Assembly: GCA_009823505.1 (NCBI GenBank)
Contig: VZQC01013712.1
Coordinates: forward strand, 2,041,096 to 2,105,095
Direction of reading: 5' to 3'
Source: Rhizomys pruinosus
Taxonomy: Eukaryota > Chordata > Mammalia > Rodentia > Spalacidae
Length of the DNA: 64,000 bases
Part shown: piece by piece, positions 55,273 through 64,000 of the stretch
Numbering within the stretch: position 1 is the stretch's first letter
Layout: every line of letters starts with the position of its first letter
The notes under the pieces: model-generated
Seen by the model: only the letters and a program-made list of their open reading frames with translations
What the model was told of the DNA's origin: nothing
Database searches by the model: none
Translations under genes and position numbers: made by a program

Positions 55273-55435
55273 CCAGGCGTGGTGGCGCTGCAAGCCTTTA
55301 ATCCTAGCACTCAGGAAGCAGAAGCAGGTAGATCTCTGTGAGTTCAAGGCCAGCCTGGTCTACAGAGTGAGTTCCAGGAGAGCTGGGGCTACAGGGAGAC
55401 CCTGTCTCGAAAAGACCAAAAGAAAAAAAGAAAAA
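55273..55435 (+). mobile_element. B1 SINE, young, with 15-bp target-site duplication
   Basis: CCAGGCGTGGTGGCGCTGCA start, CCTTTAATCCTAGCACTCAG, GCCTGGTCTACAGAGTGAGT, GACCCTGTCTCGAAAAGACC, A-rich tail with G's. The repeat GAAAGGAGATACTAG is perfect at 55258-55272 and 55436-55450. Confidence 0.97.
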
Positions 55436-55450
55436 GAAAGGAGATACTAG

Positions 55451-57124
55451 CACACAGAGCGTGCCAGTCATCTAGGTTGCTCTATGTCTTTATTGCCTCA
55501 GAAAGTATTCCCGTTACTTTGAACCATATTTCAGCTATAGAAAAAGTCAGAAACTGGCCGCTCTTCCCTTTGCCTTTTCTATTTCTAAGCCGCAGAGCAG
55601 ACAAGTCTCTGACCTCATCTACGTACTTTGAGGTGATTTTTAAGGACCCTTCTTAAACTTCCAAAATCCCAGGGGCTTTTCTTTTATAATGACACAGACA
55701 GGAAAACCCACATCTTCTTGGGGCACTGTGCAGGTGTTAATCACTGTTATAGCACTGTTACAATCTACTAAAGTCATGCAGGGTTAATGGTAATCTTTTA
55801 AAGCTCCTGTTGGAAGTACTCCTGATGTCCATTTTCCTGTACATAAAAAAAAAAGGTCTTAGGGGTGGAGCAGTTGGACTCCTTAAGTGGTGTGTGACCC
55901 TCGATTTTTGGCCTGGCCACCTTGAGCAAAGCGACTGTCGGTTAAATAGCCAGCTATACCACTTTCATATCAGCACCAACTGATGAGGGCACTCCACTGA
56001 TGTCTGGAGAAAAGCCAATGATTGCTGCTGATGGGCCTGGCTGCTGAAAGCACAGCCACAACCATGCTGCTTGAAAGTTTTTTACCAGATATTCTTTTAT
56101 GACAAGCCTTGATCTCTAGGTGGCCCTGCAAACATTTCCACATAGGCCAGAGAGGGAATACTTCCTCTGGTGGCTTAGAAGAGCGACCACTGTGACTGGT
56201 GTTAAAGAGGTGTACTTTGTTTGGTCTAAACACAAACTTCCTTTGCTATGATTTGCGCTCAATAGTCAAGGCTGTGATTAGTCCAAAGCACAAAAATGGG
56301 CTCAATATAAAACAAATGACTGTGATTGTCTGCAACATTATAATGACAGTGGGCCCAGTCTTCTTCCTTAATGGGTCCAGTGGGAGGTATTTCTTGTGTT
56401 CTAACAAAAGGCTTCTTTGGATTGCTCTTTTCTTGTTTACTTTCAGGATCTTGGACTGGGCCCCCTAGATGAAGAAGGAAGCAGAGAGGCAGAAACAGAA
56501 GCCATAGCAGAGGCAGCTGAGTGGAAGTAGCAACAACAGCTGAGGGTAGGCAGCCCCCGAGCTGGGAAATCAGCGAGGCAGCTGAACAGCTGATGAAGAG
56601 ATCAAACCGCGAAAAGTTTTAGGGTGGCCAGGGCAGGAAGAGGGGCAGCCAAAGTAAACAAATAGCAAGAGAAGGCATATAGCTGATGCTGAAACAGGAG
56701 TATAAAGGTCTGAGGAGCCAGAGAAGAGAAACTAGCCCTTTGTGAAGGGAAGGGTCCCATAGAGCAGTGAAGAATTCAAGTTGAACCATCTCCATACCCC
56801 CAGGCCAAACCTTTAATACTGGCTTGTATCTAAAGTTGAGGACTCTTGATCTTGAATCTACCTAGAAGTTTCAATTCTAGCATAGCCAAGAGCTGAAGAA
56901 TGCTGACTTCCTAAGCCTACATAAGCAGTGTGACATTTGTGCTGCCAGTCATCCAATTACCAATTACAGAGTGCCTGTGTTGCTGATTTCATCTGTCTAC
57001 CACCACCATTTGCTGCTGCTAAACACAAAGGGCAACTAAAACTCTCCAAAACAAGGGTTTTCAGACGTTGCCTACCCATAGTTTCTATCTGGGTAGGGCA
57101 AACTAACTTGAGCCCATTGATTAT
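55451..57124. other. unassigned, locally GC-richer sequence
   Basis: About 1.7 kb without a recognised repeat. 56440-56780 is richer in G and C than its surroundings, purine-rich, with several CAGCTGA and GGCAGC words and a TATAAAGG at about 56701. No splice, reading-frame or CpG-island case can be made. It could be regulatory DNA, a non-coding exon or an unrecognised LTR. Confidence 0.4.
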
Positions 57125-57290
57125 TAGCAATAGCTGTCATCAAGCTTGTCAGCACCTGTCCAGCATGTTTTGCCTGTTTCCTACCAGAAGCTTCATGAGG
57201 ACAGGAGCTCTGTCTTGTATATTAATATATTTGGGGCACATATCAGCAAACAGACCTTCAAGAGACATACACTGAAATAAGTTGATTCTG
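57125..57290 (+). mobile_element. L2-like 3' end (ancient)
   Basis: TTGCCTGTTTCCTACCAGAA, GCTTCATGAGGACAGGAGCT, CTGTCTTGTATATTAATATA and a degenerate remainder match the end of L2 in order. Low similarity. Confidence 0.45.
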
Positions 57291-57687
57291 TGCCTGAAAA
57301 TATCTAGTTGTGTGGGTCGTGGTGGAAAAGATGAAAATTACTTCCCCATGTTGCTTACTTTTGATATGGAAGCTTAGAAAACAAACAAGTAAGTAAAATA
57401 GGATTAAGATGTATTGCATTAAATGCACCAAAAATCAGTAAAAATATATATTGAAAAAAATACAAAAATATACTTTAGGAGGACTGTGGAGATTGCTCAG
57501 TCAGTAAAGTGCTTGCCAGCAATCATGAGGACCTGAGTTTGAGTCCCAGAACCCATGTTAGTGCTGGGGAGGTAGAGATAGATGGATTCCTATAGCTTAC
57601 TGCCTACACACTCCAGAATTTTGATTAGTTTCTATCCAGTGAGAGACTCCATCTCAAAAGAAACAAACGAAAACAACAAAATCAAAA

Positions 57688-57840
57688 AAGGTGTATATAT
57701 ACACACACATGCCTATAGAGTTAGGTTCACATAGTAAAGGAAACTGGGTGGGGTAGTAAATGGGGGAGCAAATAAGTGAGGGGATCTGAATATAATCAAA
57801 ATGTATGAAATTCACAATAATGTAATTAAAAACTGAAAAA
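57688..57840 (+). mobile_element. L1 3' tail inside a B4
   Basis: GGTGGGGTAGTAAATGGGGG, GAGGGGATCTGAATATAATC, AAAATGTATGAAATTCACAA and an A-rich end. Related to 1735-1845. Exact ends and duplication not resolved. Confidence 0.55.
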
Positions 57841-57954
57841 TGAAAATTTGAAAAGTGGACAGTACCTAAGGAATGACACCTGACATTGTCCTCTGGGCTC
57901 CACACAGGTGTACCTATTCACATACACACATCCCCCCACATGAACATGCCAACA

Positions 57955-57956
57955 CA

Positions 57957-57992
<36 letters not shown>
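57955..57992. repeat. (CA)n microsatellite
   Basis: CA units from the B4 tail. Confidence 0.95.
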
Positions 57993-57996
<4 letters not shown>

Positions 57997-58006
57997 ACTG
58001 TGAGAA

Positions 58007-58135
58007 CATCAAGCATGGTGGTGTATACTTGTAATTCCAGCATTCAGTAGGTGGAGATAGGATCAGGCATTTAAAATCATCCTTGGCTCCATAGGGAGCT
58101 CAAAGCCAACCTGAGCTACATGAAAAGAAAATCAC
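58007..58135 (+). mobile_element. B1-related SINE (old)
   Basis: AGCATGGTGGTGTATACTTG start, TAATTCCAGCATTCAGTAGG, GCCAACCTGAGCTACATGAA end. Diverged. Confidence 0.7.
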
Positions 58136-58516
58136 TGAAAGTTTCCTTTTCTCTAGGGTCAAAGTTTTTTATGTGAAGCAAATGCATAGCTATGGAGTGA
58201 TTTCAAAGTAAAACAGTTTTCCTTGGAATTCTTTTTACACACGTGGCATTTTTCTTAAGGAGCTGGCCTGCTGAATTAATTCAGTTGAACCTTTTGGCCC
58301 AGGGCAGAGAGACAGAATATCCTTCAATTCTCTCTTTGCTGGAACTGTCCCTGAACAACTTTGGATCTTCATAGCCTAATTTTTTCAGTCTGGAACACAG
58401 CCTTATTGCCGTCCCCCTCATTGCTGTTCAACTCATTTTCTAAAACAAGTGTCACTCCAAAAAAAGTAAAAAGAAAATTTCAAAGAAAAAAAACGACTAC
58501 ATGTTTTGTTATAAAA
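58136..58516. other. unassigned sequence
   Basis: Nothing recognised. Confidence 0.5.
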
Positions 58517-58526
58517 ATATGCTTGG

Positions 58527-58681
58527 AGCCGGGCGTGGTGGCGCACGCCTTTAATCCTAGCACTCAAGAGGCAGAGGCAGGCGGATCTTTGTGAGTTCAA
58601 GGCCAGCCTGGTCTACAGAGTGAGTTCCAGGACAGCTGGGGCTACAGGGAGACCCTGTCTTGAAAAGACCAAAAAAAATAT
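58527..58681 (+). mobile_element. B1 SINE, young, with target-site duplication
   Basis: AGCCGGGCGTGGTGGCGCAC start with intact CpGs, GCAGGCGGATCTTTGTGAGT, GACAGCTGGGGCTACAGGGA, GACCCTGTCTTGAAAAGACC. The 10-bp repeat ATATGCTTGG lies at 58517-58526 and 58682-58691. Confidence 0.97.
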
Positions 58682-58695
58682 ATATGCTTGGTTGT

Positions 58696-60109
58696 TGATT
58701 GGGATGATTGAACTTCACCAGAAATATAAAGTACGCATTAGAGTATGTACAATGGCCATAGCCTATGAGAGAAAAAAGAATTATGTTAATAAATTGGTCT
58801 GTTCTGTATAAGATCCTCACTTTATTTTCCTGTTTCAGTATCTGTATTATACTAAGACACTTAGCTTGATTTCAGGTTATGGTAACATAGAGGTCAGGTA
58901 AAATTTTTCAATGCTCTTTTTTAGCCAGAGCCCATGAGTTTCTTTGAACAGAGGAAACAAAAGAATATTGCATTCTTTATCATCTGGAATATTTAGGATA
59001 TGCATTTGCTACTTGTAGATGCAAAAACATGAATAAGCATAGACATTATAATATGCTATTTGATATGCACATGTCATCCTTATCTAACCATATGCACATT
59101 TCCACACTAATTGACAATGCCTTTTCTTCACTATCTGCTCTTCTTCTGCATCTACAGAAACTGTAGTTCCTTTGATCCAAGCACTTGTCAAACAGTACCT
59201 AAACATGTGTTCATTTCTCAATCTCCTCTAAACTAGAACATTTGTGGGGGAAAGGCTAAGACTTCTCACCTCTATAATTGCTCAGACATGTGGAGAGTAA
59301 GTAATGTAAATGTAGTAGCTATATGAAATGATCTATGTGTTGAGGCATTGTTTTAAAAATAAATTTTCTTTTGCCATTGTCTTCAGAACCCCTTTACGAG
59401 CCACTTAAGAGAGCCAGATGTATTCTTTACAATCAAAACTAATATGCTATCCAGGAGTGATGAACTGCTGAAGGATCAATCAAAATATTGTGCACACATT
59501 AATATTACACTAGATATACATGAATTACCTTCTGACTTAGAAGAAGCTTCTGAAGCCTTAAGGCTCCACTTTATAAGCTCTGATCAGAATTTGCAAAATT
59601 TCATTGCTAGTTGACACAGAGTTCTTTCTGAGTAAACTGCTAAATCAATTGGAAAGCTAAATTTCATAAGATACAAAACAGAGTGACTTGGCATCCTTCT
59701 AAATATACCCATTTCAATCAGTCAGTGGAAGAATGAGGGAGTTGATGAACTGGAGACTCATATCTAATGCCAATCCCCAGGCAATGCACTATGTAAGTAA
59801 TATCCTTTGACTTATCAGGGCATATGTTATACCCTAAAATCATTTGATTCTGAGAAATATAAGACATAACTCTCAATGTTATAACAGTAGAACAATTTTG
59901 TTACTTCTTCATGTTACTTAGATTAAGTGTACTCTACATAAATATTAGCCATGTCCTGCATCTCTTGCAGTGCATCACAATCAGCTGCAGCCTCATAGCT
60001 CCCCCCCCCTGAATTTTAGATATTCTGTCATTTACATTAAGGTCTATTAAATCAAGTTTATGTCCCTTGCTGTGAGTTGCTTCACTGGAACCTAGTCAGT
60101 CTATCTAGT
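58696..60109. other. unassigned AT-rich sequence
   Basis: About 1.4 kb with no recognised repeat or gene. A C run lies at 60001-60009. Confidence 0.5.
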
Positions 60110-61495
60110 ATCACTCCTTTCCATTTCTTGTCACCAAGATATGATGTTAAGATTAATATCACAGCATAGGCCAATACAACCTTAAAAGCCCCACAGACCT
60201 TAAAAAATCCAAACACTTAAAGTTTCATAGTCTCTTAAAAGCCTCTTAATTGTTGGCTCCTGTAAAATCCAAAACAGGTACTGTCCTATTTAAAAAGGAA
60301 GAATGGGGCACACCTAAACAAAACCTAAGCCCAGCAAGGTAGCACATGGCTGGATATCTGGGATTCACTCACGAACTTCTGTGCCCCAAAGGGTTTCTGT
60401 TGCTCCACTTCTCTGACTCTGCCATCTACAGAACACATAGCTGGTCTTGTAGTCCCAGGCCAGCTCCATTCTGCACCTGCTGCTGCTCTTGGTGGTCATC
60501 CCATGGTCTTGGCATCTCCTAAAAGCTGGGGTCTCCACTGAAACTGAGGCTGCACCTTCAACAACAGGTGCTTCTAAGACCACTCCTTGTGCAAAGCCTC
60601 AGCTTATCTTTATGACCCGGCAGTCCTGATGTCTTCACTGCCACCAAGGTGTACTTCCAACAATGGCTTTTCCTGACCCTTCACAGTGCTCTCTGTGAGC
60701 CCTTCACATTTCAATACCAGAACCATGTAGAAGACTCTTACACATTACCAAGTCCTGCTTCAGGCTTGAGATGGAGGCTTTGGCCCCCTCTGGACCACAG
60801 CTTCTATGTGCTGACCCTGAGGAAATTTTTCCCAGAAGATTTTACTACAGTGATACTGGTCTCTTGTTACTTAGAGCTGATTTTTCAACCCCAACTAAGC
60901 AGCATCAATTGCCCCAGGAAAACAAAGGTTTCACTTCAGGTTCTCTCTTGTTAGTTACAGATGATTCTTCAGCCCCAGCCAACCAGAAACCACAGATTCT
61001 CAATTCAAATTATCATACAAACAGCCCTGATGGTCTCTGCTTCCATTTTTGGCTTAACAAGCCAGGCTCCATCATCTACAACTCTTTCACCATAACTGTT
61101 CTAGGGTCCATAGCAACAAACTCTAAGCATTCAATGGCTTTTCCAGCCCAAAGTTCCAAACACTTCCACAATTCTCCCCAAAATTCCAAGGTCATGTCTG
61201 TCTCAGCAACAGCCCACTCTCTGATACCAATTTCTGGTAACAAAGGTGGGATAAAAAAATAAGACACTACATGTTTTGGATTTTACAGGAGCGCACAGTT
61301 AAGAGACTTTTAAAAGAGACTATGAATTTTAATTGTTTGGATTTTTTAAGGACTATGGGGCTTTTAAGGTTTTACTGTCTTATGTTGTGATATTAATGTT
61401 GACATCATATCTTGGGGACAAAAAATGGAAAGGCTGTGGTTTAATAGTTATGTGTTTTGTTTGTCAAGTTTACAAGGGGTCAATTTTGTTGTATA
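60110..61495. mobile_element. rodent interspersed repeat with long inverted arms, class not assigned
   Basis: Arms of about 165 bp (about 60118-60285 and 61264-61430) are inverted copies of each other; perfect cores include a 21-bp match (60256-60276 with 61272-61292), a 16-bp match (60199-60214 with 61335-61350) and a 13-bp match (60134-60146 with 61403-61415). The core of about 980 bp has phrases I know from rodent repeats (CTCTTACACATTACCAAGTC, CTCTGATACCAATTTCTGGT). The frames of 101 and 163 codons in the core have no recognised domain. It could be a non-autonomous DNA transposon or an LTR-associated composite; it runs into an ORR1-like fragment on the right. Confidence 0.6.
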
Positions 61496-61605
61496 GCTCA
61501 AGTGTCAAGGTGACATACCTGGGTTGAGGGAGCCTCCATTGTGGAATTGCTTCATTGAACTGACCTGTGGCCATGTCTGTAAGGCATTTTTTTGATTGTT
61601 GTATA
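61496..61605 (+). mobile_element. ORR1-like LTR 5' fragment
   Basis: GTGTCAAGGTGACATACCTG, GGGAGCCTCCATTGTGGAAT, GAACTGACCTGTGGCCATGT, CTGTAAGGCATTTTTTTGAT correspond to the start of the ORR1-type LTR at 7216. The rest of the LTR is absent. Confidence 0.65.
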
Positions 61606-62641
61606 TTATTTTATTTTCTATACTATAAAATATAGACAACTTAGTATTGTATCTGACTAGCTCAATTCAAAATCTTCTTATGGTGTATTTAATTTGTGAT
61701 AACAGTTTATTTGTTTTAATCTGTACAACCAGAATACAAAAGCACTAGAGTTGTGCACACAGTTTGTATCTATTGAAGGATTGTTATCAACACTCACACA
61801 TACACGCATACACACACACACACACAAACACACAATTCTCAGTGAAGGCTCACTATACTTTGCAATACCAATAAGCTGATTTTGAGATCCCAAAGGTACA
61901 ATTGAGTAAACCCTTCAACGTCAGACAGTAAATTGTGGTATGTGAAACCAAGTGAATATATATTTGATTGCAAAGCTCATACTCTTAACCACCTTGATAG
62001 ACTTCTCAGAGTATATTTTGGCTGATCTTAAATGATAAACTGTACATAAAAATAAAAATAAAAGCCAGTTTATGAACTGAGTTTTAATTATAGATTTCTA
62101 GGAAGACACAAATATTAGGTACTCTGCTTTCAGTACTTGGAATTCAAATAGCTGAATATCACTAACTACATTCACTTGAAGGGACACATACTCTTCATTT
62201 AAAAAAAAAAAAAAACTACTTTGATTACCATGTCTCAAAAAACCAAAAAAAAAAAAAGTAGAAGTCACAATCTCAAAACTTTAGGTCTTTATTCCCTTAC
62301 TATTTAGATTAACTACATTTTCATTTCTTTCCCCTTAGATAATGAGCTTAAAAATTATACCTGTTCTATTTTTTTTAAATACAAGTTGGTGTCTTCTGAC
62401 CTCTAGATCTGGAATTATAGTAAATGCGATGCAATTATATATTTTCTTTTCTCATTAAGTTAAAAATAAGAAATCACATGCAAGACAAACATGGACTGAA
62501 CATAAAATGTTTCACATTTTGATCTATAGTCTAAATATTAATTAACAGCTTGATCACATTTATAACGTGCAAGAAGGTCACTGTTTATATATTTTGATCA
62601 TATAGCACAGTAAATACTCTCCCATCAACCAAACATCATTT
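61606..62641. other. unassigned AT-rich sequence with (CA)n
   Basis: Contains CA-rich simple sequence at 61792-61835 and A runs at 62201-62215 and 62246-62257. No gene recognised. Confidence 0.5.
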
Positions 62642-62862
62642 AAAAATTTTTTTACTTTAATTTTATTTATTTTTATGTATGAATATACTGTCTGCATGTA
62701 GCTTAGTGCAATGCCATGGAGGTCAGAAGAGAGTGTCAGATTTCCCTGGAACTGGAATTAAAGACAGTTCTTAGCCACCATGTGGGTGCTGGGAATCAAA
62801 CCCAGGTCCTCTACAAGAGCAGTCCATGCTCTTAACTGCTGAGCCATCTCTCCAGCCCCCCA
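62642..62862 (-). mobile_element. B2 SINE (antisense)
   Basis: TATGAATATACTGTCTGCAT, a short deletion, GAGGTCAGAAGAGAGTGTCA, GGTGCTGGGAATCAAACCCA, TGAGCCATCTCTCCAGCCCC. Flanking AACATCATTTAAAA and AAGATCATTTTAAA look like a target-site duplication with changes. Confidence 0.94.
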
Positions 62863-63354
62863 AAGATCATTTTAAACAGGAATCATTTACTCTACTATGT
62901 TCTCCTGTTTTCCTTTAAAATTTTCATTTTTATTTCACTTGTTTTTCCATTTTCCCTTCCATTATAGTACATTCTTTTATTTGGTGACCTCAATTGTCTT
63001 ATAGAACCACCCAGGGAACTAACATTTTAAACACTCACTAAGTGACAGGTACTTCAAGCATTCATAAAATTTAATGTACTAGCTCCAATTTGTAACTCAG
63101 ACTGAGGCAGGTGGAAGAGAAAGAAGAGAAGTAGAGATGAGTCTGTGTACACCAACATTCTAGGTAGATTTCTAGTTATTTCTCTAATTCTTTCATTTGC
63201 AACATAGGCCTTAAAATCAAGCATACACAAAGGCGGTTAGTAGCTGAAGCTAAACTTGAATCCAGATCTTTTATTATTCTAGAAAATTAATATCCCTCAC
63301 AACTCATATCATATACAAAAGAAGGATAAGTGTTTATTTATTGTTTGTTTGCTT
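62863..63354. other. unassigned, possible MIR
   Basis: 63025-63270 has CACTCACTAAGTGACAGGTA, then GGTTAGTAGCTGAAGCTAAA and CTTGAATCCAGATCTT, which fit an antisense MIR with a foreign middle. Not enough to call firmly. Confidence 0.4.
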
Positions 63355-63502
63355 GCTTATTTATCTTTTTTAGACAAGGTTTTCCTTTAACCTCAGCTGG
63401 CCTGGAAATCACTATGTAGAGATATTTGGCCTCACAACTATCTGCCTGCCTCTACCTAACATTTGCTGGGAATAAAGACATGTGCCACCATGTACAACTA
63501 CA
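63355..63502 (-). mobile_element. B1 SINE (antisense, old)
   Basis: TTTTAGACAAGGTTTTCCTT, AACCTCAGCTGGCCTGGAAA, TATCTGCCTGCCTCTACCTA and CATGTGCCACCATGTACAAC. Confidence 0.82.
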
Positions 63503-63538
63503 TTACTATATTTAAAAACTTAATTCTGAGCCACATAA

Positions 63539-63702
63539 TGCCGGGCGTGGTGGCGCACACCTTTAATCCTAGCACTTGGGAGGCAGAGGCAGGCGGATCT
63601 TTGTGAGTTCAAGGCCAGCCTGGTCTACAGAGTGAGTTCCAGGACAGCTAGGGCTACAGAGAGACCCTGTCTCGAAAAGACCAAAAAATAAATAAATAAA
63701 TA
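63539..63702 (+). mobile_element. B1 SINE, young, with 17-bp target-site duplication
   Basis: TGCCGGGCGTGGTGGCGCAC start, GGGAGGCAGAGGCAGGCGGA, CTACAGAGTGAGTTCCAGGA, GACCCTGTCTCGAAAAGACC, then (AAAT)n. The repeat AATTCTGAGCCACATAA is perfect at 63522-63538 and 63703-63719. Near consensus with intact CpGs. Confidence 0.97.
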
Positions 63703-63719
63703 AATTCTGAGCCACATAA

Positions 63720-64000
63720 ATTAATTGTTCTAAGATGACATAATACTAAATTAATGAAATAAGCTGAAATAATACCTAGGAAAGGAATGTTGAACAGGTG
63801 TTTTCTACTAGATGTCCTGCTACTGATAGGTTGGGTGTGCTTGTTCTAATGAGACAGCACTGTCTCCATAAATTTGATATGAAATTTAAATTAATGATAC
63901 CCCATGGGAGACAACTTAAATATAAGACTCATTAAGTACCAAAATCTGAAATTAAATCTCTGATACCAAGACTAATTGTGCCAACTGCACACTGATAGTG
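63720..64000. other. unassigned sequence to window end
   Basis: Nothing recognised. Confidence 0.5.

Larger units (their letters stand above)
57480..58000 (+). mobile_element. B4/RSINE1 SINE split by an L1 tail
   Basis: Left part 57480-57687: GGAGATTGCTCAGTCAGTAA, GTGCTTGCCAGCAATCATGA, GGACCTGAGTTTGAGTCCCA, GAGAGACTCCATCTC. Right part 57845-58000: GAAAAGTGGACAGTACCTAA, GGAATGACACCTGACATTGT, CCTCTGGGCTCCACACAGG, then a long CA tail. The middle (57688-57840) is foreign. Confidence 0.8.

Noticed and set aside
60771..61262. 163-codon open frame
   Set aside because: Lies wholly inside the inverted-arm repeat and overlaps frames on both strands; no recognised domain.

Overview
This window is rodent nuclear DNA, almost certainly from a muroid rodent (mouse, rat, hamster, gerbil or mole-rat superfamily). 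The evidence is the repeat content: about two dozen B2 SINEs, many B1 SINEs, several B3 and B4/RSINE1 copies, two ID elements, rodent LINE-1 and ORR1-type MaLR LTRs. The B1 and B2 copies with the clearest target-site duplications share diagnostic bases that differ from the mouse and rat consensus I know, so Mus and Rattus look unlikely, but I cannot name the species. Base composition is AT-rich. I found no host protein-coding gene, tRNA, rRNA, CpG island or CRISPR array. The open reading frames of 60 to 160 codons are chance frames, simple-repeat translations, SINE shadows or LINE-1 remnants. The window reads as intergenic or deep intronic DNA.

Layout: 1-2.9 kb is unique AT-rich DNA with B1, MIR, a (GAAA)n tract and an ancient repeat. 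From 2.93 to 6.28 kb the same roughly 1.65-kb block appears twice, with a single N at 4680 just before the second, indel-rich copy; this looks like an assembly artefact. From 6.9 to 20.6 kb there are scattered B2, B3, B4, B1, MIR, ORR1 and L1 fragments in otherwise unassigned sequence. From 20.6 to 28.9 kb lies a nested stack: an ancient L2 is split by a B1 and by an L1, and that L1 is split by a second L1 with broken ORF1 and ORF2. Part of the inner L1 (about 25.6-27.2 kb) is a second indel-rich false duplicate.

From 29 to 48.4 kb there are more SINEs, several nested in each other with readable target-site duplications. A class II (ERVK-like) solo LTR at 40818-41235 has a perfect 6-bp duplication and a 49-bp tandem repeat in its U3. 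An 850-bp unclassified insertion at 46307-47160 shares a module of about 200 bp with 35295-35502. From 48.4 to 64 kb there is a perfect 28-bp-arm hairpin (50719-50779), a second candidate solo LTR (51250-51632), an inverted B2 pair inside a B3, a 93-bp L1 tail inside a B2, and an inverted-repeat element at about 60.1-61.43 kb.

No set of genes works together here; the biology is retrotransposition, nesting and decay. I found no previously undescribed functional system. The points most worth checking are the two assembly artefacts, the LTR with the duplicated U3, the unclassified retroposon module and the perfect hairpin.
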